From positions 1-28,915 of the IMG/VR virus record IMGVR_UViG_3300031539_000229: 28,915 bases of DNA; one strand, given 5' to 3'. Within the stretch, counting starts at the first letter, position 1, and each line of letters starts with the position of its first letter. Shown in pieces: positions 15,879 to 24,402 of the stretch. Below the pieces are notes generated by a model that was not told where the DNA came from, searched no databases, and saw nothing but the letters and a program-made list of their open reading frames with translations. The position numbers and the translations under genes were made by a program. The stretch is from a virus.

Positions 15879-16885
15879 AATAATTGATGGAATATTTTTT
15901 GATATTCTTTCACCCTCCTAAAATCAATATTTAATTTTTTAATAACATTTTCGACTTCCCTGTTTACTTGTTCTTTATAATCGGAAACCTCATTAAACTC
16001 ATCACAGCTCAAAAACTCAAACAGCCAGCCAAGTTTAAGAATACAGTCTTGTTTGAATTGTTCACTCTGTTTGTATTCCTTCTTATTTTTATCAAACCAA
16101 TCTCCCAACCTATTCCCCATGCCGCAAATATGAAGCCAGCCAGCTTCATCAGAAAACAAATCCTCTTTATTTTTTTGAAGTTCTCTTAATTTCTCAAGCG
16201 GATTTTTTTCAAGAGGAATATTAGCAGTTGTATATCTTGGTATCGGCTGCACCATAACGCCATTTTGCAATAACTCCAGTCCCAATTTAAAACCAGTATC
16301 CCCGCCAAAGTCCCTGTCTGTTGTTATTCCTAGCTCTTTTATATAATCTCCTTTTTTCCAACCCGATCCCTGAAAATTGACGCTTGTTTCCATTAGCTGT
16401 TCCCTCGGAATAAAAAGCAGATACAAAAGAAACGAATAACCTTGTTCTCCGCTTGCACATTTCCAGGGAAGCATATCGCCATATCTTTTTTTCATGTTTT
16501 CCTCAACATATCCTATCTCCGAATAGACTTGATGTATCGGCGTTATTGCCTTATCACCCATTATGCTGAAAGTATCTTCTAAAAACTCCGGCTTGTGGAT
16601 GAAGGTGTCGTCATGCAAGACAAGCAATAAGTCCTCTTTTGCCTCCTTGGCATCTTCTTCCATTCCTGTAGGCCAACCCTCATTCTTATCCCTTATCCTT
16701 ATTTTCGGGTGTTTCAAAACACTCTTGGCGTATTCCCTAGCACCAGGATAATCACCTAAAGGCGCTAGGGAAATATAAACCTTATCTACCGTTTTTTCCC
16801 ACTTATTAAACAATTCCCTCCAATACCTTATAAGGAAGGGAAAACAGCTAGTCCCCATAATCACCGCCCTAGTTTTTCTTTTCAT
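15866..16885 (-). CDS. GT-A-like glycosyltransferase
   Basis: A 339-residue protein from ATG 16885 (MKRKTRAVIMGTSCFPFLIR). I prefer this start because GAGGAG lies nine bases before it and the opening aligns with the gene at 12900-13883. The frame extends to ATG 16951, adding 22 residues. LLLVLHDDTFIH (86-97) holds the acidic metal motif. GYSFLLYLLFIPREQLM is the loop that often follows in these enzymes, and GWLHICGMGNRLGDWF lies near the C-terminus. Role in glycan assembly inferred. Confidence 0.73.
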   Translation of the reverse strand: MKRKTRAVIMGTSCFPFLIRYWRELFNKWEKTVDKVYISLAPLGDYPGAREYAKSVLKHPKIRIRDKNEGWPTGMEEDAKEAKEDLLLVLHDDTFIHKPEFLEDTFSIMGDKAITPIHQVYSEIGYVEENMKKRYGDMLPWKCASGEQGYSFLLYLLFIPREQLMETSVNFQGSGWKKGDYIKELGITTDRDFGGDTGFKLGLELLQNGVMVQPIPRYTTANIPLEKNPLEKLRELQKNKEDLFSDEAGWLHICGMGNRLGDWFDKNKKEYKQSEQFKQDCILKLGWLFEFLSCDEFNEVSDYKEQVNREVENVIKKLNIDFRRVKEYQKIFHQLLWGK

Positions 16886-16937
16886 TTTGTATCTCTCCTC
16901 ATATTCCCACCAGTCGTCATTCTGTTTGATAACAAAG

Positions 16938-18014
16938 CTATCTTTGCTCATGTTGTTTTTTCATATCCTCCAATGCCCGCCCCAAACCAATCTCAGGCTC
17001 CCAATTTAATAATTCTTTGGCTTTCTTATTGCAAGACACATACCAGTCCTGGTCTGCCGGTCTTTTCTTTTCAAAAGTCAATTCCGCTTTTTTGCCAGTT
17101 ACCTTCTCAATCTCCGCAATTACCTCTAGCAATGAATAGTTAAATTTCCTGCCTCCGCCAATGGTGAATATCTGTCCATTGACCTTAGAAATCGTCTCTA
17201 GGGCGTTTAAATATGCTCTGGCTACATCCCTGCCATCCAAAATGTCCCTAACCTGCTTGCCATTCCCAAAAATGTTAATTTTTCTATTTCCACCCATCAT
17301 CTGTTTTAAGAACCACGCAACCCATCCCTGCTCCTCTATTCCTTTTTGCCATAAACCATAAATACAACTCATCCTGAAAATTACCACTGGCAAGCCAAAA
17401 GTAACATGAAACTCCTGGGTATAAAGTTCTCCGGTCAACTTGCTTATTCCATAAGGAGAGTGTCCCCACTTGCCAAAACCATCAACCGGAAACTTATCGT
17501 TAATTGCCAATACCTTGCCGCCTTCAACTGTTAGCCCTTGTAGTAAAAGCTCTTTTAGCCAATCTGGTGCTTTATCAACAGTCTCCAGCTCAAACCTAGT
17601 TTTCGTTTCTTTTATCGGCCATTCATTGATAATGTCAGACATTGTTTTTGTAGTGCTGGCATAGATAAAAGGAATGTTTCTTTTTCTGGCAAACTCCAAA
17701 ACATTAAAAGTCCCGACTGCGTTTGACCTAAAATCATACACAGGATAATAAACCGCTGTAATTGCTTCTGGGTTGGCCGCAAAGTGAATGATGGCATCAA
17801 CTTTTGGCAATGCTTCAAAGTCCTCTTTGTTCCTAACATCACCCCAGACAAACTGGTATTTATCCTTGTATGTTTTTTGCATTAGTTCTAGGTTTTTACT
17901 AACCTCTGGCCTCCAGAGATTGTCAAAAGCAATCACTTGATGACCTCTTTTTATGGCTTCGATACTAACATTAGACCCTATAAAACCCGCCCCTCCTGTA
18001 ATTAAAACCTTCAT
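16938..18014 (-). CDS. NAD-dependent sugar-nucleotide epimerase/dehydratase
   Basis: A 358-residue extended SDR enzyme. MKVLITGGAGFIGSN carries the NAD-binding GxxGxxG. AIIHFAANPEA (75-84), the STT at 120-122 and YGISK (188-192) form the active site, with Y188 and K192. The segment IAFDNLWRPEVSKNLELM recalls CDP-paratose 2-epimerase-like enzymes, but other epimerases are possible. It probably supplies a modified nucleotide-sugar to the neighbouring transferases. I chose ATG 18014 because the annotated motif begins there; the frame itself opens at 18077, overlapping the upstream gene. Confidence 0.88.
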   Translation of the reverse strand: MKVLITGGAGFIGSNVSIEAIKRGHQVIAFDNLWRPEVSKNLELMQKTYKDKYQFVWGDVRNKEDFEALPKVDAIIHFAANPEAITAVYYPVYDFRSNAVGTFNVLEFARKRNIPFIYASTTKTMSDIINEWPIKETKTRFELETVDKAPDWLKELLLQGLTVEGGKVLAINDKFPVDGFGKWGHSPYGISKLTGELYTQEFHVTFGLPVVIFRMSCIYGLWQKGIEEQGWVAWFLKQMMGGNRKINIFGNGKQVRDILDGRDVARAYLNALETISKVNGQIFTIGGGRKFNYSLLEVIAEIEKVTGKKAELTFEKKRPADQDWYVSCNKKAKELLNWEPEIGLGRALEDMKKQHEQR

Positions 18015-18048
18015 TTCTTCTTTCTGTAGAAGGTTTAAGATTCCTAAT

Positions 18049-18366
18049 TTAATTTTCCTCGTCCCAATCCATATCATTCAAACGAACAGTCTTTTCAGAT
18101 AAATATTTAGCGGGAACTTTTACTTGTTTTATTGCTTCGGGATTGCCTTTTTCTACTTCTCCTATTACTTTATCAATCTCTGCAATTTCCTCTTGTAGTT
18201 TTTTAATTGTCTTCTCTTTCTCATTCCTAAAACGATAAGCCCCTTTTATATAATCCCTTACCATCTCCACTTGCTCGCCAAATATTTCTTCTTTAATTCC
18301 TTTTATTGCTTCTTTGGCCAATTTCTCTTTTGGAACTATTAAACTTTTTGATTTTTTTCTAGCCAT
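18049..18366 (-). CDS. Hypothetical coiled-coil protein
   Basis: A 105-residue, Lys/Glu-rich protein with a long helical middle (EKEKTIKKLQEEIAEIDKVI) and an acidic end (NDMDWDEEN). Its basic N-terminus reads MARKKSKSLIVPKEKL. A GGGGGTGA-like SD precedes the ATG. It lies 34 bases before the epimerase start. Not recognised; a structural or scaffold-like role is possible. Confidence 0.55.
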   Translation of the reverse strand: MARKKSKSLIVPKEKLAKEAIKGIKEEIFGEQVEMVRDYIKGAYRFRNEKEKTIKKLQEEIAEIDKVIGEVEKGNPEAIKQVKVPAKYLSEKTVRLNDMDWDEEN

Positions 18367-18381
18367 TTATATCACCCCCTT

Positions 18382-18924
18382 TCAAAATTTAACTTTCTGG
18401 TCTTTGATAAGACCCCATCCTTTATATTTATATTTGTCATCCCAACTTTTAACCTCCTTGGCTATTTGTTCATAACTAGGAAGGTAAAATAATTTATTTT
18501 TTAATTCTTTTAACACATTGTCGCTTATTTCTACACACTTCAATTTTCTTTTTCTATTTTTCATATCTATCCAGATATAACTCAATTCGCTTTTCCTAGC
18601 CGAGTCTTTCAATCTTTTAAGATTAACTGTAATTAAAACATTAAATTTCCAAAACTCCTTTGGTATTTCTTGTAAAACCCATTTAACAAACATCAAAGGC
18701 GTTTTATAATCGGGATTAACTCCATAACTCCGCCACCACCAAGTATCGTCTGGAAAAAGAGCAATTGGTGATACCTTTTTATTACTAATTAACTTAGTAG
18801 GCTCTGCATGGGCTATCATATATATTTTTGCCAGCCTTTCATAAATCCTAAAAGGGTCAGGAGGCGTATATAAAACTGCCTCACTTTTAAATTTCAGCTC
18901 CCGACATAAATTACTTATATCCAT
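18382..18924 (-). CDS. Hypothetical protein in the glycan island
   Basis: A 180-residue protein of mixed helix and strand. Visible segments are YTPPDPFRIYERLAKIYMIA (19-38) and PDDTWWWRSYG (58-68), then FNVLITVNLKRLKDSARKSE. A good SD (AAAGGATGA) precedes the ATG, which overlaps the methyltransferase stop by 10 bases. No known family comes to mind and no catalytic motif is clear. Confidence 0.52.
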   Translation of the reverse strand: MDISNLCRELKFKSEAVLYTPPDPFRIYERLAKIYMIAHAEPTKLISNKKVSPIALFPDDTWWWRSYGVNPDYKTPLMFVKWVLQEIPKEFWKFNVLITVNLKRLKDSARKSELSYIWIDMKNRKRKLKCVEISDNVLKELKNKLFYLPSYEQIAKEVKSWDDKYKYKGWGLIKDQKVKF

Positions 18925-19562
18925 TTATAATCATCCTTTGTTGGCTTATAAAACATCGTTAATCCTCTGGGCGATGGAAAATAAACTGGCGTTAGTCGTT
19001 TGTCTTGAACCAGTTTCTCTAATTTTTCCGGCAGTTTCCCCCAAGGCCAAGCAAACTCTTTGCCTTCAACCGCCACCTGCCCGCAATGGTGGTGCAAGTC
19101 GTGAATTAAAGCAAACCCGCCTTCTTTTAAATTAGGAAAAAACCTGACTAGCTCGTGAAAGCGTAACCAAGGCTCGCTATCAAGGCAAAAAATTTCAAAT
19201 TGTCTGTCTGGCGTATAATCTAATGAAGACTGATGGTGAATCGTTACCCAATCGAATAAATCAAGTTTTTTTAAGCGTTCAGTGCTTCGCTTAATATGTT
19301 CTTCTTCTATCTCAAAACTCTGCAAATGACCAAAACCATTGTCTTTTAAAGCCTGACAAATATACATTGTACTCACGGCTGAATACAAACCCGTCTCAAG
19401 TACATTCTGTGGTTTAATTACTCTCGCTAAACTATAAAGTAATTCTCCTACTTCGCACTCGACACCACCCGAATCGTAGCAATGCCACTTTTTAGACCAA
19501 TCATTCACTTCGGGTATAACTTCAATCCCAAGTTTTTCTGAAAAATATTTTGTTATTAACAT
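18915..19562 (-). CDS. Class I SAM-dependent methyltransferase
   Basis: A 215-residue protein from ATG 19562, chosen because GGAGG lies close before it. NVLETGLYSAVSTMYI (53-68) is a SAM motif I variant, LQSFEIEEEH holds the acidic ribose contact, and FEIFCLDSEPWL with GGFALIHDLHHHCGQ resembles class I methyltransferases of the Methyltransf_24 type. The His-rich end of that segment might bind metal. It overlaps its neighbour at 19556 by 7 bases. Likely modifies a sugar or a glycan precursor; the substrate is not known. Confidence 0.78.
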   Translation of the reverse strand: MLITKYFSEKLGIEVIPEVNDWSKKWHCYDSGGVECEVGELLYSLARVIKPQNVLETGLYSAVSTMYICQALKDNGFGHLQSFEIEEEHIKRSTERLKKLDLFDWVTIHHQSSLDYTPDRQFEIFCLDSEPWLRFHELVRFFPNLKEGGFALIHDLHHHCGQVAVEGKEFAWPWGKLPEKLEKLVQDKRLTPVYFPSPRGLTMFYKPTKDDYKWI

Positions 19563-20248
19563 TTCTCCACCTCCATGACACACAAACTTTGATTTCCGAT
19601 ATACTCTAAAAAAGGGATTTTAACTGCTAAATTTCTCATCCTATGCTCAAGCCAAGGATGGTCAACTTGACTACCCTGAGTGTAATAAAACCTTTCTTCA
19701 AGTTTATAACCAAAACACATTCCCTCATAAAAAACCAGTTCCTTATCCGTTATAATCTCAAATTCTTCAAGATACCTGTATTTTCTGCCCACAGGAAAAG
19801 AAATCCAAAACCATTTCTCCGCCAAATCCAAGCACCTTTTAAACATTTTTTTTCTTTCTTCTTCCGGCTCAAGCCATGCTTTCTTTTTAGAGCTTAAATT
19901 GGTGTGTTCTATAGTTGAAACGCAAGCAACCATTTCGTATGGTTTATCAAAAAACCTATTGGATTTTTCAAAATCAATAGCATCCCCAACATGGTAAAAG
20001 TCTAAATAAGGCTTCATTTTCTCATCTTCAACTAGGTCTATCCCATCATATCTTTTAACCAATTTCCTCAGTTCTGGGGCATAAGATAGCCAACTGGCCG
20101 CACAACCCACGTCTAACAGGCTCTCAGGCCTCTTTTCTTTAACAAATTCCAGTAACCTCGCCCCTTCAGCATCTCTTTCTGTTTTTGCTTTAATCGGCAT
20201 GGCTCTAAACCATTTCTGGGTTATCTGGTTAAGTCCGTTTACTTCCAT
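19556..20248 (-). CDS. Class I SAM-dependent methyltransferase
   Basis: A 230-residue protein. SLLDVGCAASWLSYAP (43-58) is motif I, and RYDGIDLVE holds the acidic residue after strand 2. MVACVSTIEHTNLSS matches the post-motif strand of Methyltransf_11-type enzymes. ATG 20248 is preceded by AAAGGAA and lies two bases after the stop of the small membrane gene at 20251. The frame opens at 20269, but that would overlap the small gene. The likely role is methylation of a sugar or peptide. Confidence 0.78.
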   Translation of the reverse strand: MEVNGLNQITQKWFRAMPIKAKTERDAEGARLLEFVKEKRPESLLDVGCAASWLSYAPELRKLVKRYDGIDLVEDEKMKPYLDFYHVGDAIDFEKSNRFFDKPYEMVACVSTIEHTNLSSKKKAWLEPEEERKKMFKRCLDLAEKWFWISFPVGRKYRYLEEFEIITDKELVFYEGMCFGYKLEERFYYTQGSQVDHPWLEHRMRNLAVKIPFLEYIGNQSLCVMEVEKC

Positions 20249-20250
20249 AA

Positions 20251-20424
20251 CTATTTCCTTTCCTGACATCTTACAGGAACTTCATTTTTTATATATTCAC
20301 TTTCATTAAACCAGCCACAAGGTTTTATCGCTGACTTATAAAACATAACAATTCCAATTATTAAAAAAGTAATCGCTATTAAAATAATTATTCCTAATCC
20401 TTCTCCTTCTTCGTGATAACTCAT
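20251..20424 (-). CDS. Single-pass membrane microprotein
   Basis: A 57-residue protein with the SD AAGGAGG, starting MSYHEEGEG. Residues 10-28 are strongly hydrophobic (LGIIILIAITFLIIGIVMF), a clear membrane helix, with a charged C-terminal tail that contains two Cys (PCGWFNESEY, VRCQERK). The stop of the glycosyltransferase upstream overlaps its start as ATGA. Placed between sugar enzymes, it might recruit them to the membrane; this is inference. Confidence 0.72.
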   Translation of the reverse strand: MSYHEEGEGLGIIILIAITFLIIGIVMFYKSAIKPCGWFNESEYIKNEVPVRCQERK

Positions 20425-21449
20425 TTTTCCTCCTTAAATAAACTTTCTAAAAAAACACGCCATTCTTCCTTGATTTTTGACTTTCCAAAGTATTTAATCG
20501 CTGTTTCCCTACCAACCTTGCTAATCCTCTGAGCTAATTCGTCATCATCCATTAACTGCTGAATATATTTTTGTAAAGTTGGGATGTCGTCTGACCAGAA
20601 CCCATTCTCACCATTTTTGATAATTTCATGCACTTCGTAAGTTTGCTGTTCTGGATAATCTCGGTTACAATGTTTTGGGCCTAACGCTACAATCGGTATG
20701 CCTGAAATCATTGCCTCGATAAATCCCAAAGTATAACTGGCGGGTTGTGTTCCAGTGTAAAAATAAACCCGATTATCCCTTAACTCGCTTTTCAACAAAT
20801 CATAATCAATCTTGCCACCAATCAAGCCGGTATTTTCATTATTTGGCCCATAAAGCCGTCTCTCAAAAGGTTCAGTTGCTTTAAGTAATGTCTCAAAATT
20901 GCAAGCACTCGCCCTGCCTTTGACATTCTGGCCTACACTAATTACCCTTTTAACCTTGCCATTCCAATTACAAAATTCATTTTCGTCTTTGTAAAACCTA
21001 ATCATGGCATCCTCGCCACAATAACTAGGGATGGTTTTTTCTTTAGGTGAATACCTGACAATCAAAAGCCCATCTTTTTTAAAAGGTGCTAGGGCTTTTT
21101 CTGTCAACCTTGAAGACTGGCCGATAGAGCGGTAAATACATTTTTTATGCCTTATATTTTGCCAATTTTTGGTTATCTCCGGCTGTTCTTTTTTCGGATT
21201 ATGCATAAAAATCAATACATCAAAATTTTTGATTGCTTCTTTTGTCAAACTTTCCTTATTTGTCCAATCGCCTTTGTATTGCTCAAACAGACTATGTTTT
21301 GCCATCAGTGGCGGTCTCAAATACTTGCCTTGCTGTTCTGAGGGGTTATAAAAAGCCCCAAGACTCAAATAATCAAAACCGAGTTCTTCAAATAACTGCA
21401 ATTCGTCTCTCTCTAAAATTTCGTGCCAGCTAAAATACAAAATTTTCAT
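20421..21449 (-). CDS. GT-B glycosyltransferase (GT4-like)
   Basis: A 342-residue protein. The start MKILYFSWHEILERDELQLF at ATG 21449 overlaps the upstream stop as ATGA. GQNVKGRASACNFETLLKAT is a mid-protein donor-domain stretch, and YTLGFIEAMISGIPIVALGP (about 239-258) matches the conserved Glycos_transf_1 end, with E245 as the usual donor-binding acid. GENGFWSDD and the C-terminal helices complete the pattern. Probably adds a sugar from a nucleotide-sugar donor, working with the next gene upstream. Confidence 0.85.
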   Translation of the reverse strand: MKILYFSWHEILERDELQLFEELGFDYLSLGAFYNPSEQQGKYLRPPLMAKHSLFEQYKGDWTNKESLTKEAIKNFDVLIFMHNPKKEQPEITKNWQNIRHKKCIYRSIGQSSRLTEKALAPFKKDGLLIVRYSPKEKTIPSYCGEDAMIRFYKDENEFCNWNGKVKRVISVGQNVKGRASACNFETLLKATEPFERRLYGPNNENTGLIGGKIDYDLLKSELRDNRVYFYTGTQPASYTLGFIEAMISGIPIVALGPKHCNRDYPEQQTYEVHEIIKNGENGFWSDDIPTLQKYIQQLMDDDELAQRISKVGRETAIKYFGKSKIKEEWRVFLESLFKEEK

Positions 21450-22630
21450 AATGGCAACCAACGGATTTTTTTCCGTCTTTCTCTGTTAATCATTTTTTGT
21501 ATGTCAATCAACCTGTCTTTTAACATTCTTCCCACCGCCTCATAAGAGAAATTCCTTTTAACAAACTCCTGCCCTCTTTTGGCTGTCTGAAAAGCCTCAC
21601 CCTGATTTTCATAAACAAACCGCATCAGCCTTCTTAATTCACCCATATCGGGCTCAGCCCATTTCTGGTCTTTCCGATACCAGGGGGCCCAATCCATGTT
21701 AAAAACATTTATCGGCTTCCATTTAAGAGGGAAATAAGTCTCCTTAGTTAGAAAGTCGTGGATACCTCCTAATTGAGTGGCAATTACAGGTTTTCCCATC
21801 ACCATCGCCTCGGCAATACACCTGCTCCAACCTTCCCCTCTATGACTAAGAACAAAGCAATCCCCAGTCTGATGAACCCTAAAAACATCATCTACATCGT
21901 CAAATTCAGAATAAAAATAAACAGGTGGGTAAGTGGCTTGATTAAGTTCGCTTTTCCATAACCTGATTTGGTCAAGCAATTCCTTTTTCTCTTCCGGTAA
22001 ATATCTTTCCTTGTAGGTTTTAAGCAAAAGACCGACATTTTTTTCATTGGCAAATTCCTGCCAGTAGGCGGTTAAAAGTATTTTTGGTGCTTTACGCTCA
22101 ATCCACTGAAAAATTGAATAAAACAAAAAATGGTCATTACTGGCATCTTTAACACCCTTAAGCATAAATCTTTTTATTTTCCTGTCGGTCATTTCCGTAT
22201 TCACCGGCTGGGGAAAAACCCAGACTGGTCTTTTAACGCCTGACTTCTCAAAGGCTTCCTTATGGAAATTGTCGCCAACCCATATTTCATCCATTAAATT
22301 GCAGTTCCAGACCCATTCAGGACTCATCCGGTCGGTTTCCCAAAAAAGGTGTCCGATGTGGTATTTACATGGCTCCAAATACCGCAAGTAAGAGTCGCAA
22401 GGAATGTGAATAATTTTAATATCGTAATTTATTGCCTTGCCTTCTTTTTCTTGAGCCAGCTTGTAGGTTTCGCCATAAAAACTCTCTCCATAGTTTTTAG
22501 AATAGGATACTCTTTGAGTGGTTAGTTCCACCCCGACAGTATCTAAAGCCATGATAAAATTCCTGTTGGCCGAACCATAACCGCTTACCGCATCCCAACA
22601 ACCACAGTATTTTGCAGAAATTTTAGACAT
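21446..22630 (-). CDS. GT4-family glycosyltransferase
   Basis: A 394-residue GT-B enzyme. The N-terminal domain opens with SGYGSANRNFIMAL (16-29), a typical acceptor-side GxG-like loop. FYSIFQWIERKAPKILLTAY (170-189) begins the donor domain. LSHRGEGWSRCIAEAMVMG (261-279) and KPVIATQLGG carry the conserved glutamates and glycine of Glycos_transf_1. The full length and complete motifs suggest an active enzyme. It has no clear SD and follows the small gene at 22639-22911 by eight bases. First glycan-island gene in transcription order. Confidence 0.92.
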   Translation of the reverse strand: MSKISAKYCGCWDAVSGYGSANRNFIMALDTVGVELTTQRVSYSKNYGESFYGETYKLAQEKEGKAINYDIKIIHIPCDSYLRYLEPCKYHIGHLFWETDRMSPEWVWNCNLMDEIWVGDNFHKEAFEKSGVKRPVWVFPQPVNTEMTDRKIKRFMLKGVKDASNDHFLFYSIFQWIERKAPKILLTAYWQEFANEKNVGLLLKTYKERYLPEEKKELLDQIRLWKSELNQATYPPVYFYSEFDDVDDVFRVHQTGDCFVLSHRGEGWSRCIAEAMVMGKPVIATQLGGIHDFLTKETYFPLKWKPINVFNMDWAPWYRKDQKWAEPDMGELRRLMRFVYENQGEAFQTAKRGQEFVKRNFSYEAVGRMLKDRLIDIQKMINRERRKKIRWLPL

Positions 22631-22638
22631 AAATATTT

Positions 22639-22911
22639 TTATATTTTTATTACCTCCAAATAATTTCTTTTCCCTTTTGCTGTTTTTACCTCTGCTTCTT
22701 TGTTTATTGGTTGAGCAATAACTTCATCTCCCTTGTCATAAACAGGATTATAAAAAGGAGAATCCGGAGTCGTCTGAAGAAATCCCTGCCGGATAAGTTT
22801 TTCAGCCTCAGACTTATTTTCGACAGTTATTTTTCTGCCCCGTCTATTGTAGAAATAAAAAACTTCTTTAGTCCCCATGCGGGGAGGCTGCAGCAGTAGG
22901 GCCCTCCCCAC
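22639..22911 (-). CDS. Small hypothetical protein with a GC-rich start
   Basis: A 90-residue protein. From GTG 22911 it reads MGRALLLQPPRMGTKEVFYF; an alternative is ATG 22878 (MGTKEVFYFYNRRGRKITVE). The body YFYNRRGRKITVENKSEAEK looks like a small beta-hairpin plus helix, ending in a Lys-rich strand. Neither start has an SD. The first 33 bases form a strong hairpin, so the start may be controlled by RNA folding. It begins 10 bases after the RusA stop. Function unknown. Confidence 0.55.
   Translation of the reverse strand: MGRALLLQPPRMGTKEVFYFYNRRGRKITVENKSEAEKLIRQGFLQTTPDSPFYNPVYDKGDEVIAQPINKEAEVKTAKGKRNYLEVIKI
22881..22909 (-). promoter_or_regulatory. GC-rich hairpin at the start codon of the 22639-22911 gene
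   Basis: A 7-bp perfect stem of G/C-rich sequence (GGGGAGG with CCTCCCC) and a 15-base loop containing CTGCAG. It lies just inside the GTG start and before the alternative ATG. It stands out in an AT-rich region. It could block the upstream start and steer translation to the ATG, or be a protein-binding site. Confidence 0.45.
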
Positions 22912-22920
22912 GCATAAAGA

Positions 22921-23265
22921 CTATTCGCTATATTCCCATATATCTAAAACTACTCCTAATCGTTTTTTATCAATATTTTTATATTCGTGTAAAGCCCAAA
23001 CTTGGTTATCGTTGTTTATAATCCTCATCTTTTCCAATAAATCAATCAAAATTTTGCTTCTGTTTCCCAAATCCGACCTATTGTTTTTAAAATAATAGAT
23101 AATAAAAACTTCAACTTTATCTTTGCCAAACTTTCTGTGCTTCATAAGTTTAAAACTGCTTTCAGTTTCCCATGCTTTAGCCTCATTGGTTTTAAACCTC
23201 CTTCCCTGCCTATTTTGGCTATACAAACTATTTATTGAAGGAGGAAGATTTAAAGTAAGCCGCAT
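22921..23265 (-). CDS. rusA: RusA-like Holliday-junction resolvase
   Basis: A 114-residue protein that resolves branched DNA before packaging. LPPSINSLYS (7-16) is the typical RusA opening. SDLGNRSKILIDLLEKM (64-80) carries D65 and D75, and NNDNQV (84-89) carries D86, the expected metal ligands. The second acid of the usual DLDN motif is G67 here, as in several phage variants. I chose ATG 23265; an earlier ATG at 23283 lies inside the HNH gene, and a GGAGG motif precedes the chosen codon by ten bases. The gene overlaps the HNH end by 16 bases. Confidence 0.88.
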   Translation of the reverse strand: MRLTLNLPPSINSLYSQNRQGRRFKTNEAKAWETESSFKLMKHRKFGKDKVEVFIIYYFKNNRSDLGNRSKILIDLLEKMRIINNDNQVWALHEYKNIDKKRLGVVLDIWEYSE

Positions 23266-23951
23266 ATTCTTTTTGCCCTCCATCTTTTCCAGTATTCTTT
23301 TTTGTGTAAACTAAAATGTTTTGCTTTATTATCAAATAATTTAAGATTACATATACTATCATCTAAAGTATTTTTATTGATATGATGCACAACCTCTTCT
23401 GGAGTTAAAAATCTACCTATACTTTTTTCCATTACCAATCTACTTCGTAAAATATAGCCATGTTTGTTTGCGAATGGATGGGATTTATTTAATATCATCA
23501 TCCTATTTTCATAAATAAAACAACCACCTTTCCATTTATAATGTTTTTCTCCAGAAGTTTTTCCTTTTAAAGAATTTACCATTTTCTTTATTCTTTCCTT
23601 TGTCCATAATTTATGTCCTTTCTTAAATTCTGTTTTTCTTGAAGAATGTTCTCCTTTTTTAAACATTCCTATATTAAAATGATTTTTATGAAATTTGCTC
23701 ATTTTTTCTTTGGCTTCTTTTGTATGTTTAAATCCTTTCACTCTTTCGCTCATTTTTTTTCTTTCTCTAATATCCATAAATCTTTTTTTAGCAGCAATAG
23801 AGATTTTCTTTCTAATTTCCATACTAACTTTTTTTCCTTTATTAAAATGTGGGCTACTTGCTTTCATTTTATTACGAGTTTTCATTGTATGTTTTTTTCC
23901 TAACATACCTCTTGGATGTGAATGTTTTTTATACCAACTTTTAGTAAACAT
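23250..23951 (-). CDS. Free-standing HNH endonuclease with NUMOD repeats
   Basis: A 233-residue, very basic protein. Residues 10-140 contain repeated Lys/Gly DNA-binding modules (GMLGKKHTMKTRNKM, FNKGKKVSMEIRKKIS, FKKGEHSSRKTEFKKG). The C-terminal HNH nuclease has the strand GYILRSRLVMEKSIGRFLTP and the metal site VVHHINKNTLDDSICNLKLF, with H189/H190 and N201. No SD precedes the ATG, as expected for an inserted gene. Its stop lies inside the rusA gene, so it is tightly fitted next to it. It is a homing or selfish nuclease, related to the fragment at 1-226. Confidence 0.92.
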   Translation of the reverse strand: MFTKSWYKKHSHPRGMLGKKHTMKTRNKMKASSPHFNKGKKVSMEIRKKISIAAKKRFMDIRERKKMSERVKGFKHTKEAKEKMSKFHKNHFNIGMFKKGEHSSRKTEFKKGHKLWTKERIKKMVNSLKGKTSGEKHYKWKGGCFIYENRMMILNKSHPFANKHGYILRSRLVMEKSIGRFLTPEEVVHHINKNTLDDSICNLKLFDNKAKHFSLHKKEYWKRWRAKRICGLL

Positions 23952-23990
23952 AAATTTTTGTAAATTTTGATGTCGGTAAAGGTAATTTTA

Positions 23991-24203
23991 TTAACATATT
24001 TGTATTCCATACTCAAGGATAAAGCATCCATAAGGGTCATGGTCTTCAGCTCTATCCAGCCACTTTTTAGCGATTTTATAGGCATCGTCCAAGTTCTTGC
24101 CTTTACCTAGCTTTTCTGCTCCTTTAAAACCATTGTCCACACAGCCCTGGTATAAAACTTCATAGGTATCGGATTTAATATAAATCACATTATTTGTACT
24201 CAT
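23991..24203 (-). CDS. Small hypothetical protein
   Basis: A 70-residue protein (MSTNNVIYIKSDTYEVLYQG; NLDDAYKIAKKWLDRAEDH; YGCFILEYGIQIC) with an alpha/beta pattern. The ATG overlaps the upstream stop as ATGA. Forty bases after its end the HNH gene starts. Not recognised. Confidence 0.58.
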   Translation of the reverse strand: MSTNNVIYIKSDTYEVLYQGCVDNGFKGAEKLGKGKNLDDAYKIAKKWLDRAEDHDPYGCFILEYGIQIC

Positions 24204-24361
24204 TTTTTCCCTATCTTGTCAAAACACTCGCTACATACCAAAAACATATCATACTTGTGCTGCTTCTTCCCGCACTTGCGATTCTGACAGAAATTAACAT
24301 TGTGGTATTTCTTGGCCTTGCATTTTGAATAATACGACCTTGACTCATTTTTCTTTGTCAT
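24200..24361 (-). CDS. Zinc-ribbon-like microprotein
   Basis: A 53-residue basic protein with five cysteines, C14, C25, C30, C43 and C46 (SKCKAKKYHNVNFCQNRKCG, LVCSECFDK). The pattern suggests one zinc site. It overlaps the next gene as ATGA. Too short for function to be assigned; nucleic-acid binding is plausible from its charge. Confidence 0.62.
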   Translation of the reverse strand: MTKKNESRSYYSKCKAKKYHNVNFCQNRKCGKKQHKYDMFLVCSECFDKIGKK

Positions 24362-24402
24362 TTTTCTTGTCAATTAACTTTACAATTCCCTTTCGCTTTC
24401 TT

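Noticed and set aside
23900-24085. 61-codon minus-strand frame
   Set aside because: It overlaps the gene at 23991-24203 and the HNH start in another frame and has no SD.
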